DNA of 34,234 nucleotides from Hungatella sp. UBA4396 (GTDB taxonomy: Bacteria > Bacillota > Clostridia > Lachnospirales > Lachnospiraceae). The position numbers and the translations under genes were made by a program. The notes under the pieces are model-generated. The model worked only from the letters and a program-made list of their open reading frames with translations, was not told the DNA's origin and did not search any database. Positions within the stretch are counted from its first letter, which is position 1. Each line of letters begins with the position of its first letter. This document shows positions 23,659 to 31,385 of the stretch, in pieces. The stretch covers positions 1 through 34,234 of the forward strand of contig DGRE01000028.1 in the NCBI GenBank assembly GCA_002389905.1, in the 5' to 3' direction.

Positions 23659-24723
23659 ATGGCTGCAGATCCCTCAAAAACCGAAAAAGCCACACCGAAA
23701 AAACGGAATGATGAACGAAAAAAAGGAAATGTTCCGCTCAGCAAGGATGTGGTCATGATAGCTTCTCTTCTCGGAAGCTTTATAATGCTGAGAATGTTGT
23801 TTCCCTTCATGTACAGGACCATGCGGGATTATATGATAAAATATTTAAGTCTGGCTCCAGTGGCAGAAAACCTGTCTGATTATACCACCGGGGTTTTCCT
23901 GGATACCATGTGGGCTGTTACAAAGGCGGCCCTCCCCATTCTTTTGACAAGCATTGTATTGGCGGTGATAGGAACTGGAGTACAAACAAGGTTTTTATTT
24001 TCAAAAAGTAAGCTGGCCCCCAAACTCAGCAATTTAAATCCCATTCAGGGAATTCAGAAGATGCTGTCTTTAAAAAATGTCATAGAGCTTTTAAAAAATA
24101 TGGTGAAAATTACCCTTTTAGCCGTAATTCTTTACCAAATTATAAAAGCAGACTTAAGACCTGTGTCAAGAACCATTGATATGGATTTAAAAAACTCGGC
24201 AGTATATGTGCTGAGTGCGATTATGGACATGATCTTCCGGGTTTCCATGGTATTTCTAGCTGTTGCCGCATTTGACTTTTTCTATACGCGGTGGGATTAT
24301 GACCGCCAGATAAAAATGTCAAAACAGGAAGTAAAGGAAGAATTCAAGCAGACAGAAGGAAATCCCGAAATCAAGGGACGTATCCGAAGTCTCCAAAGAG
24401 AACGAGCCCGCTCCAGAATGATGCAGTCAGTCCCTGAGGCTGATGTGATTATTCGTAATCCTACCCATTATGCGGTTGCTCTCCGATATGATATAGAGAA
24501 AGATATTGCCCCTGTTCTGGTAGCCAAAGGCCAGGACGAGTTGGCGTTAAGAATAGTAGCTCTGGGTGAAGAACACGGAGTGCATGTAATTGAAAACAAA
24601 CCTTTGGCAAGGGGGATATACGCCGGCACCCAGGTGGGAGCTGCGATTCCTTCAGAATATTACGGTATGGTTGCTGAAATCCTGGTATATGTATACCAGC
24701 TGAATAACAAGATCATAGAATGA
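23659..24723 (+). CDS. flhB: Flagellar export switch protein FlhB
   Basis: A 354-residue FlhB. The basic N-terminus (KTEKATPKKRNDERKKG, 7-23) is typical. Four membrane helices lie at about 30-50, 88-110, 142-163 and 183-208. The cytoplasmic domain contains the self-cleavage motif NPTH (267-270) within VIIRNPTHYAVALRYD; cleavage between Asn and Pro, together with FliK, changes export specificity from rod/hook to filament proteins. All motif residues are present. Conserved downstream residues include VLVAKGQDELALRI. A tiny ORF lies between flhB and flhA. Confidence 0.96.
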   Translation: MAADPSKTEKATPKKRNDERKKGNVPLSKDVVMIASLLGSFIMLRMLFPFMYRTMRDYMIKYLSLAPVAENLSDYTTGVFLDTMWAVTKAALPILLTSIVLAVIGTGVQTRFLFSKSKLAPKLSNLNPIQGIQKMLSLKNVIELLKNMVKITLLAVILYQIIKADLRPVSRTIDMDLKNSAVYVLSAIMDMIFRVSMVFLAVAAFDFFYTRWDYDRQIKMSKQEVKEEFKQTEGNPEIKGRIRSLQRERARSRMMQSVPEADVIIRNPTHYAVALRYDIEKDIAPVLVAKGQDELALRIVALGEEHGVHVIENKPLARGIYAGTQVGAAIPSEYYGMVAEILVYVYQLNNKIIE

Positions 24724-24730
24724 GGAAACC

Positions 24731-24760
24731 ATGCCAGAGAAACTGAAAGAAGCGGTGTAA
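24731..24760 (+). CDS. Nine-codon leader ORF between flhB and flhA
   Basis: ATG 24731 follows GAGGAAACC and reads MPEKLKEAV then TAA at 24758, four bases before the flhA ATG. flhA itself has only a weak binding site, so translation of this mini-ORF could feed ribosomes to flhA by coupling. It may be chance; the evidence is position and binding-site strength alone. Confidence 0.3.
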   Translation: MPEKLKEAV

Positions 24761-24764
24761 AAGA

Positions 24765-26837
24765 ATGAAGACATTACTGAAAAATTCTGTAGTAGTATTT
24801 GTCATTATGATCGTACTTCTATTGATTATTCCATTGCCTCCGTTTTTTATGGATGTAATGATTATTATAAATATTGCCCTTTCCATGATTATCCTGCTGA
24901 TAACCATGAACATAAAGGAGCCTTTGGAATTTTCCATCTTTCCGTCCCTGCTTTTGGTGACGACCTTGTTTCGACTGGGATTAAACGTATCCTCCACAAG
25001 AAACATTCTGTCAAACCAGGGGTCCTCGGGCCAGGTGATCAAGGCTTTCGGTGACTTTGTTCTGCAGGGAAATGTGGTTGTCGGTTTTATTATATTCCTC
25101 ATTATTGTTTTAGTAAACTTCCTGGTTATTACTAAAGGTACGGAACGTGTATCAGAGGTTGCAGCCAGATTTACTTTGGACGCTATGCCCGGTAAGCAGA
25201 TGGCTATTGATGCGGACTTAAGCTCCGGCCTGATCAACGAGCAGGAAGCAAAAATGAGAAGGTACAAGGTTCAGAAGGAAGCGGACTTTTACGGAGCCAT
25301 GGATGGTGCCACCAAGTTTGTAAAGGGAGATGCTATCATGTCCCTGATCACCACTGGTATTAACTTTATCGGCGGTGCCATTATCGGTATGGTGCAGTCA
25401 AATCTGGAATTTGGCGAAGTAATGTCCATTTATTCCATTGCAACAGTAGGTGACGGACTTGTTTCTCAGGTTCCGGCTCTTTTAATTGCAACTGCCACCG
25501 GTATGGTGGTGACCAGAGCCGTATCAGAAGGCACCCTGAATGAAGATGTATCGGGTCAGTTCATGGCTCAGCCGAGAGCGATTATGCTCACTGGTGTTGT
25601 TATGATGGTGCTGATGCTGGTGCCTGGAATGCCCAAGGTGCAGCTTGCAGTTATGGCGGTGATTCTTATTGCAGCAGGCTATCAGCTGAGTCAGAGAGTC
25701 CGCTTATCTGCCATCGGTCCCCAGGAACTGGCAGCCACCATGGCAATGGCTGAAGAAGCACCGGAAATAGGTGCCAATGAAGAAGCCTACTACCGCGATG
25801 TGAACAATGTCTATGCACTCATCAATGTAGAGCCCATAGAGATGGAATTCGGTTACAGTCTGATCCCTCTGATCGATGAGAGCAGCGGAGGCAAGATGAT
25901 CAACCGGATCGTCATTTTCAGAAGACAGTATGCTCAGGACATGGGACTTGTCATTCCTTCCGTCAGACTGAGGGACAGTTCCAGTTTAAATACCAACCAG
26001 TATGTGATAAAGATCAGAGGGGAAGAGGTAGCCAGAGGAGAAATCCTGGTAGATTATTATCTGGCTTTAGAGCCCCCGGGACTTTCCGGCGAGGTAGACG
26101 GAATTGAAACCGTGGAGCCGGCTTACGGAATTCCAAGTAAGTGGATCAGGCCTGAAAACAAAGAGATGGCGGAAATTTACGGCTATACCGTTATTGACCC
26201 TCTCTCCGTTATGCTGACCCATTTATCTGAGACCATCAGGCAGCACGCTTTTGAGCTGTTAGGACGCCAGGAGGTTATGCAGCTTCTGGAAAATGTAAGG
26301 AAACAAACACCGGAGCTGGTGGATGAACTGATGCCGGGACAGCTCACTTACGGCGGCCTTCAAAAGATTCTTATTAATCTTCTGAAGGAAGGAGTTCCCA
26401 TTAAGGATATGGAAACGATTCTGGGAACCATCGCAGATTCGATTCCCACCACCAGAGATATGGATATGATTACAGAGAATATCCGAATCGCCCTAAAAAG
26501 AACCATCACCAGAATGTTCTGCGAAGGCGGACAGATGAAGGTTCTCACCCTGGATGCGGAACTGGAGAAAAATATTATCGGAAGTATGGCAAAAGGAGAA
26601 CAAGGCATCTATCTGGCTCTCAGTCCGGATGTGATGCAGACTGTGATCGGACAGATGGGGGAACAGATGAAAAAATTTGCGGATCTGGAACAAAAGCCGG
26701 TGATTCTCACCAGCCAGGTAGTCAGGCTGTATTTCTACCGTTTGGTGGAACAATTCTATCCCAATGTATATGTCCTTTCCTTTAATGAGATTGCAAATAA
26801 TATTCAGATCCAGGCAATCGGAAATATTACCCTTTGA
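24765..26837 (+). CDS. flhA: Flagellar export protein FlhA
   Basis: A 690-residue FlhA. About eight membrane helices fill residues 8-320. The FHIPEP-family signature region FRLGLNVSSTRNIL and the cytoplasmic loop DAMPGKQMAIDADLSSGLIN are present. Residues about 345-690 form the cytoplasmic nonamer ring domain that docks export chaperones and FliH-FliI-FliJ. FlhA converts ion-motive force into export. The start lacks a strong Shine-Dalgarno (GGTGTAAAAGA), and coupling to a preceding mini-ORF is possible. Neither flhF nor flhG follows, unlike in Bacillus; the sigma factor gene comes next. Confidence 0.96.
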   Translation: MKTLLKNSVVVFVIMIVLLLIIPLPPFFMDVMIIINIALSMIILLITMNIKEPLEFSIFPSLLLVTTLFRLGLNVSSTRNILSNQGSSGQVIKAFGDFVLQGNVVVGFIIFLIIVLVNFLVITKGTERVSEVAARFTLDAMPGKQMAIDADLSSGLINEQEAKMRRYKVQKEADFYGAMDGATKFVKGDAIMSLITTGINFIGGAIIGMVQSNLEFGEVMSIYSIATVGDGLVSQVPALLIATATGMVVTRAVSEGTLNEDVSGQFMAQPRAIMLTGVVMMVLMLVPGMPKVQLAVMAVILIAAGYQLSQRVRLSAIGPQELAATMAMAEEAPEIGANEEAYYRDVNNVYALINVEPIEMEFGYSLIPLIDESSGGKMINRIVIFRRQYAQDMGLVIPSVRLRDSSSLNTNQYVIKIRGEEVARGEILVDYYLALEPPGLSGEVDGIETVEPAYGIPSKWIRPENKEMAEIYGYTVIDPLSVMLTHLSETIRQHAFELLGRQEVMQLLENVRKQTPELVDELMPGQLTYGGLQKILINLLKEGVPIKDMETILGTIADSIPTTRDMDMITENIRIALKRTITRMFCEGGQMKVLTLDAELEKNIIGSMAKGEQGIYLALSPDVMQTVIGQMGEQMKKFADLEQKPVILTSQVVRLYFYRLVEQFYPNVYVLSFNEIANNIQIQAIGNITL

Positions 26838-26872
26838 CCGTTCTTTGTGTCAGAAAGGCAGTGTTAATCGAA

Positions 26873-27649
26873 ATGGAACAGGATTTAAGCCAATATACCA
26901 ATGAAGAATTATTAATTAAATATAAGCATACAAAAGATATCACGATTAAGCATGAACTGGTGATGCGGTATATGAACATGGTGAGAAGCATATCCATCCA
27001 AATGCGTGATGTGTACTTGAGTTTTGCCCAGGTAGAGGATATTGTCAATGAAGGGGTGCTGACCATTATGAACGGCATTGAGAAGTTTGACCCTGATATG
27101 AACGTAAAATTCGAAACCTATATTTCCAAACGGATTCGGGGAATGATCATTGATATGGCGAGAAAGCAGGATTGGATTCCCAGAAGCGTAAGGAAAAATG
27201 CAAAGGAGATGGACAATGCTGTCACCGAATTATGCAACCGCCTGGGCCGCTTTCCCACTCCTCAGGAGACTGCGGACCACATGAACATAACCCTGGAAAA
27301 ATACCGGGAAACCCTTGGAAAGTCCAACGTTTACAGCGTTCTTTCCCTGGACATGGTCCTGGAGGCGGGAAGTGACAATAAAAAGATGGTGCAGCTTCCC
27401 TCTATAAATGAAGATGACCAGCCTGAAGACCACTACCTTCAGGAGGAGTTTAAAGAGGTTTTGGTTTCTGCCATAAATAATTTAAAAGAAAATGAGCAAA
27501 AGGTTATTTCATTGTACTATATGGACGAATTAAATATGAAGGAGATTGCACAGGTCATGAGCGTCAGCGAGCCCAGAATCTCACAGATTCACTCCAATGC
27601 GATTCAAAAGCTCAGACTGTATCTGACTAATTTCATAGATGGGAAGTAG
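26873..27649 (+). CDS. fliA: Flagellar RNA polymerase sigma factor, FliA/SigD/WhiG type
   Basis: A 258-residue sigma-28-class factor. Region 2 (about 18-90) includes HELVMRYMNMVRSI, VEDIVNEGVLTIMNGIEKFD and FETYISKRIRGMIIDMARKQ; region 3 follows (PRSVRKNAKEMDNAVTELC); region 4 (about 195-250) has the helix-turn-helix MDELNMKEIAQVMSVSEPRIS. It should drive late genes such as flagellin, hook-associated and some chemotaxis genes, held in check by FlgM encoded elsewhere. The start is uncertain: ATG 26873 gives the typical N-terminus but a poorly spaced AGAAAGG; GTG 26861 or a TTG at 26834 overlapping the flhA stop are alternatives. Confidence 0.92.
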   Translation: MEQDLSQYTNEELLIKYKHTKDITIKHELVMRYMNMVRSISIQMRDVYLSFAQVEDIVNEGVLTIMNGIEKFDPDMNVKFETYISKRIRGMIIDMARKQDWIPRSVRKNAKEMDNAVTELCNRLGRFPTPQETADHMNITLEKYRETLGKSNVYSVLSLDMVLEAGSDNKKMVQLPSINEDDQPEDHYLQEEFKEVLVSAINNLKENEQKVISLYYMDELNMKEIAQVMSVSEPRISQIHSNAIQKLRLYLTNFIDGK

Positions 27650-27664
27650 GAAGGGAGAAAAGAT

Positions 27665-28468
27665 ATGTTTCATGGATTTTACAATCTGGCATCAGGAATT
27701 CTGTATCAGACCAGGAATTTAAATGTAATCGGAAACAATATGGTCAACAGCGGAACAGCGGGCTTTAAACCTGACCGCATGGTCAGCACCACCTTCCGGG
27801 ATGAGATGCTGTACCGCACCGGAAACCGCGATAAAGACAGTGCTGCTCAGTTAGGGTCCGTATCTATGATACGCGCTTCCAGAAGCACAGTGACCAGCCA
27901 TGACCAGGGAGCTGTGGAGGAGACCGGAGGAAACTTAGACTTTGCCCTGACAAAACCAGGGTTCTTTGCCGTTCAGGATTTTGCAGGAAACCAGGTTTAT
28001 ACCAGAAATGGTACATTTACTATTGATGATGAGGGATACCTTGCCATTCCCTCCTTAGGAAGAGTTCTTGGAGAAGACGGAAACCCCATTGAACTTCCAT
28101 CCGACCATATTGATGTGGACAGGGACGGTAATATTTACGAAGTTCCCATCAAAGGTTTGGGAACCGGGGAAGACGGAGAAACCAGCGAGGAGCAGGAACC
28201 GGTTCTTCTGGGTAAAATCAGTGTTGTGGACTTTGCCGATTACAGTCAGCTTGTAAAGGGCGATAACGGCTCCTTTACCACTGCTGCTGAAGGAACTGCA
28301 GCAGACGGGGGAATTATGTGGAAGGCATTGGAACGGTCCAATATCAATCCCATTGAAGAAATGACGCAGATGATTACCAGCCAGAGGGCCTCCCAAAGTG
28401 CGGCTCAGGTGCTTCGGATATATGACCAGCTCATGAGCAAGGTTTCCAATGACATAGGAAGAGTATAG
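27665..28468 (+). CDS. flgF: Flagellar basal-body rod protein, FlgF/FlgG (FlhO) family
   Basis: A 267-residue rod protein of the FlgF/FlgG family. It opens MFHGFYNLASGILYQTRNLN, followed by VIGNNMVNSGTAGFKPDR, a slightly altered form of the NNIANVNTxGFK signature. A middle beta domain holds PGFFAVQDFAGNQVYTRNGT, and the C-terminal helix is SNINPIEEMTQMITSQRASQ. It corresponds to the flhO position in Bacillus; whether it is functionally FlgF or a second FlgG cannot be decided by eye. GGGAG lies just before the start, 15 bases after the sigma gene. The next gene is its paralogue. Confidence 0.85.
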   Translation: MFHGFYNLASGILYQTRNLNVIGNNMVNSGTAGFKPDRMVSTTFRDEMLYRTGNRDKDSAAQLGSVSMIRASRSTVTSHDQGAVEETGGNLDFALTKPGFFAVQDFAGNQVYTRNGTFTIDDEGYLAIPSLGRVLGEDGNPIELPSDHIDVDRDGNIYEVPIKGLGTGEDGETSEEQEPVLLGKISVVDFADYSQLVKGDNGSFTTAAEGTAADGGIMWKALERSNINPIEEMTQMITSQRASQSAAQVLRIYDQLMSKVSNDIGRV

Positions 28469-28481
28469 GGGGAAGAATAAG

Positions 28482-29261
28482 ATGAACCAATCTTTTTATA
28501 TTGGCGCTCTAGGCGCTTTAAGCAATCAGGCAAAGCTGAACGTAGTGTCCAGCAATATTGCCAATGTGAATACATCAGGCTTTAAGCCTCAGTACAGTGT
28601 GTTTTCCGACCTGATTTATTCCCAGACAAGGAGTACAGAGGGTGGAGACGGGGCTAAAACAGGCAGCGGAGTCAGAATGGATTTTGCAAAAACTGATATG
28701 ACTGATATGCCCTACCGGGAAACCGGCCTTGAATATGACCATGCTATAGCAGGAGAAGGCTTTTTTATGCTGAGAGACCCTGCCACTGGAGATATTACAT
28801 ATTCAAGAGACGGGCGCTTCCAGCTTTCCCAATTGGAGGACCAGTTTTATCTGGTAAATACTTCCGGAAAAAGAGTTCTGAACATGGATCAGGAGGAGAT
28901 TTCCTATGATGTCAAGCCTGCCGTTTACCCTGGACAGGAGGACGAAATAGAGGAAGAAGAGGAAGAGGAGCTTGAAGAAGGAGCCCACGATCCCAAGGCC
29001 GTAGGCATATATACCTTTATAAGAAGAGATGGAATCGAAAGCGTAGGAAATAATGAATTTGCTGTGACCGAAAAAAACGGAGCCCCTATTCTCCTTGAAC
29101 ATGCAAATGTGATAAAAGGTGCCATGGAGGTGTCGGGCACAGACTTTGCGAAAGAAATGACTAAAATGATGGAAGCCCAGAGAGCCTATTCCTACTCTCT
29201 CAGAATGGTACAAACCTCCGAAGAGGTGGAGGCCACCATCAACACACTTCGTCAGGGATAG
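28482..29261 (+). CDS. flgG: Flagellar basal-body rod protein, FlgG (FlhP) family
   Basis: A 259-residue distal-rod type protein, paralogous to its upstream neighbour. Signature SSNIANVNTSGFKP (23-36); GEGFFMLRDPATGDITYSRD (91-110) in the beta domain; C-terminal VSGTDFAKEMTKMMEAQRAY. The middle contains a near-pure Glu run (residues about 153-166, EDEIEEEEEEELEEG), which is unusual for a rod protein whose outer face is normally mixed. GGGGGAAG precedes the start, 13 bases after the first rod gene. The pair probably forms the rod between FlgB/FlgC and the hook. Confidence 0.87.
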   Translation: MNQSFYIGALGALSNQAKLNVVSSNIANVNTSGFKPQYSVFSDLIYSQTRSTEGGDGAKTGSGVRMDFAKTDMTDMPYRETGLEYDHAIAGEGFFMLRDPATGDITYSRDGRFQLSQLEDQFYLVNTSGKRVLNMDQEEISYDVKPAVYPGQEDEIEEEEEEELEEGAHDPKAVGIYTFIRRDGIESVGNNEFAVTEKNGAPILLEHANVIKGAMEVSGTDFAKEMTKMMEAQRAYSYSLRMVQTSEEVEATINTLRQG

Positions 29262-29289
29262 GTGACCACATAGGAAGGAGATCGGTGCC

Positions 29290-29916
29290 ATGAAGATAAC
29301 ACGCTACGATGAAATGAATGGATTGGGTTTAGACCTGATCCGTGAGATAGGCAGTATAGGAACTGGAAATTCAGCTACGGCTTTATCCTCCATGCTGGGG
29401 AAGACCGTGCGGATGACACTTCCGAACGTGCAGATTCTCGGCTACAATGATGCCATTAAGTTTCTCGGAGATCCGGAGGAAATTGTGGCTGCCATATTGG
29501 TGAAGATGTCAGGAGAGATCAACGGACTGATGCTCTTTATTCTGAAGCTGGATTTTATCAATGAGGTCTTATCCAGCCTGATGCAGCAAAAAATTGAAGA
29601 CTATTATCAATTGAATGTTCTGGAAACCTCCGCTCTGGAGGAGGTCGGAAATATTATCATATCTTCTTACGTCAATGCAATGTCCACTCTCAGCGATGTA
29701 ACCATAAGCTTATCTGTCCCGGATATAGCGGTGAACATGCTGGGGGGAATCTTAAGTGTACCTATGGTGGAATTTGGCTATCAGACAGATAAGATGATGA
29801 TGATCAGCGGCCAGTTTATCATAGGCGGAAATGTGCTTCACAGTGACCTTCTGATGATGCCGGAAATTCAGTCACTGAACTTTTTAATGGAAAAGCTGGG
29901 GATAAGCAATGGATAA
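29290..29916 (+). CDS. cheC: CheY-P phosphatase CheC
   Basis: A 208-residue CheC. CheC proteins have two pseudo-symmetric sites with pattern D/S-x3-E-x2-N-x22-P. Site 2 is intact: Ser114, Glu118, Asn121, Pro144. Site 1 has Asp15, Glu19 and Pro45, but the key Asn is Ser22 (IREIGSIGTGN), so it is probably weakened. CheC dephosphorylates CheY-P and its activity rises when bound to CheD, giving feedback on receptor modification. AAGGAGA precedes the start. The last eight bases overlap cheD, consistent with coupled production of the two partners. Confidence 0.92.
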   Translation: MKITRYDEMNGLGLDLIREIGSIGTGNSATALSSMLGKTVRMTLPNVQILGYNDAIKFLGDPEEIVAAILVKMSGEINGLMLFILKLDFINEVLSSLMQQKIEDYYQLNVLETSALEEVGNIIISSYVNAMSTLSDVTISLSVPDIAVNMLGGILSVPMVEFGYQTDKMMMISGQFIIGGNVLHSDLLMMPEIQSLNFLMEKLGISNG

Positions 29917-30391
29917 AAAGCTGACGGTTGGAATCGCAGATATGAAGTTTGCGCGGCAGGAGGGAATCCTGATCACTTATGCTCTCGGTTCCTGTGTCGG
30001 GATCAGCTTGTACGATCCCATGATTAAGCTGGGAGCCCTGGTTCATATCATGCTTCCTGAAGTATATGGTACAGGGGACGGAAACATATTTAAATATGCC
30101 GATACCGGGCTGGCTGAGACCCTCCGGAAAATAGAAATCATGGGAGCCAGAAAGGCCAGGCTGATTGCTAAGATTGCCGGGGGAGCCAAGATGTTCGAAA
30201 TGCAGGGAAACAGCACCTTGGGCAACATTGGAGCCCGCAATGCTGTCAGTGTAAGACATATTCTCCATTCACAAGGAATCCGCCTTGCGGCTTCCGATGT
30301 GGGAGAAAATTACGCCAGGACCATGTCTTTTGATGTGAGTACGGGAAGAGTCAGGATCAGAACCTACGGCAGAGCGGAAATTGATTTATAA
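29909..30391 (+). CDS. cheD: Chemoreceptor glutamine deamidase CheD
   Basis: A 160-residue CheD. The catalytic set has the spacing of the known family: Thr23, Cys29 in ALGSCVGISLYD (25-36) and His46 in ALVHIMLPE (43-51). CheD deamidates specific receptor glutamines and is sequestered by CheC as CheY-P rises. A GAGCNxG-like tract (KIAGGAKMF, then IGARNAVSVRHIL) in the second half is also typical. The frame starts inside cheC, with GGGGATAAGC as a weak binding site, so translation is likely coupled to cheC. Confidence 0.94.
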   Translation: MDKKLTVGIADMKFARQEGILITYALGSCVGISLYDPMIKLGALVHIMLPEVYGTGDGNIFKYADTGLAETLRKIEIMGARKARLIAKIAGGAKMFEMQGNSTLGNIGARNAVSVRHILHSQGIRLAASDVGENYARTMSFDVSTGRVRIRTYGRAEIDL

Positions 30392-30414
30392 ATATTATGA
30401 ATCGGAAGAAATAT

Positions 30415-30422
30415 GCCGATAT
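30415..30422 (+). promoter_or_regulatory. Possible sigma-28 -10 element ahead of cheV
   Basis: GCCGATAT matches the flagellar sigma factor -10 consensus exactly and lies 52 bases before the cheV start. The best TAAA -35 candidate (30389-30392) is 22 bases away instead of the usual 13-16, so support is weak. Confidence 0.25.
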
Positions 30423-30473
30423 TTCAGTAAGCAGATGTTTTTGCTGATTATATTGGGACAAAGGAGAAGAACT

Positions 30474-31382
30474 ATGGCAGAAACAGATATTTTGTTAGAA
30501 TCAGGAACCAATGAGATTGAAATAATGGAATTTACTATTTACGGTGAATTATACGGTATTAATGTGGCAAAAGTCCGGGAAATCATGATGTCAGATAAGG
30601 TGAAGCCCATTCCTCATGCTCATCCTTCTGTAGAGGGGATTTTCAAACCCAGAGATATCCTCCTCACGGTCATTGACCTTCCTCATTATCTAACCGGAAG
30701 TGCAACAGAACAGCAGCCAAAGGACTTATTCATTGTTACCAATTTTAATAAGCTGCACATTGCTTTCCGCGTACACAGCGTTGTGGGCATCAGCCGCATC
30801 TCCTGGAAGGATATCCAGAAGCCGGATGATACCATCAGCCGGGGAGAAGAAGGCGTAGCAACAGGTATTGCCCAGTGCGGAAAGGATTTAGTAACCATTC
30901 TGGATTTTGAAAAAATTGTGGCAGAGATAGCCCCGGAAACAGGAATTCAGTTGGATGAGATATCCAGGCTTGGTCAAAGGGAAAGTGTCAGCAGCCCCAT
31001 TCTGATTGCAGAAGACTCCATTCTTTTGACAAAGATGATTGAAGCCTCTCTTAAAAAGGCAGGCTATGAAAATCTGACTTTTAAAAATAATGGTCAGGAA
31101 GCATGGGATTATTTAAATGAGATCAGAAATGATTCGGATTTTGCCGATAAGGTGAGTCTGATTATTACAGATATTGAGATGCCAAAAATGGATGGACACC
31201 ACCTGACAAAGCTGGTGAAGGAGGATAAGGAATTAAAACATATACCTCTTGTTATCTTCTCTTCCATGATCAATCAGGAATTAATGATTAAGGGTAAGCA
31301 GCTGGGAGCAGACGAACAGTTGTCTAAACCGGAAATCGGACATCTGGTGGAAGTAATTGATCACTTACTGCAAAGGAGGTAA
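30474..31382 (+). CDS. cheV: Chemotaxis coupling/adaptation protein CheV
   Basis: The start is set at ATG 30474, behind AAAGGAG; the longer upstream frame overlaps cheD and reads an unlikely N-terminus. The 302-residue protein has a CheW-like coupling domain (about 12-155; ELYGINVAKVREIM) and a C-terminal receiver domain (about 174-300) with Glu180-Asp181, phospho-site Asp233 in ITDIEMPKMDG and Lys285. CheV couples receptors to CheA and adapts through phosphorylation of its receiver. It follows cheD after 82 bases and is spaced three bases from the next gene. Confidence 0.94.
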   Translation: MAETDILLESGTNEIEIMEFTIYGELYGINVAKVREIMMSDKVKPIPHAHPSVEGIFKPRDILLTVIDLPHYLTGSATEQQPKDLFIVTNFNKLHIAFRVHSVVGISRISWKDIQKPDDTISRGEEGVATGIAQCGKDLVTILDFEKIVAEIAPETGIQLDEISRLGQRESVSSPILIAEDSILLTKMIEASLKKAGYENLTFKNNGQEAWDYLNEIRNDSDFADKVSLIITDIEMPKMDGHHLTKLVKEDKELKHIPLVIFSSMINQELMIKGKQLGADEQLSKPEIGHLVEVIDHLLQRR

Positions 31383-31385
31383 AAA

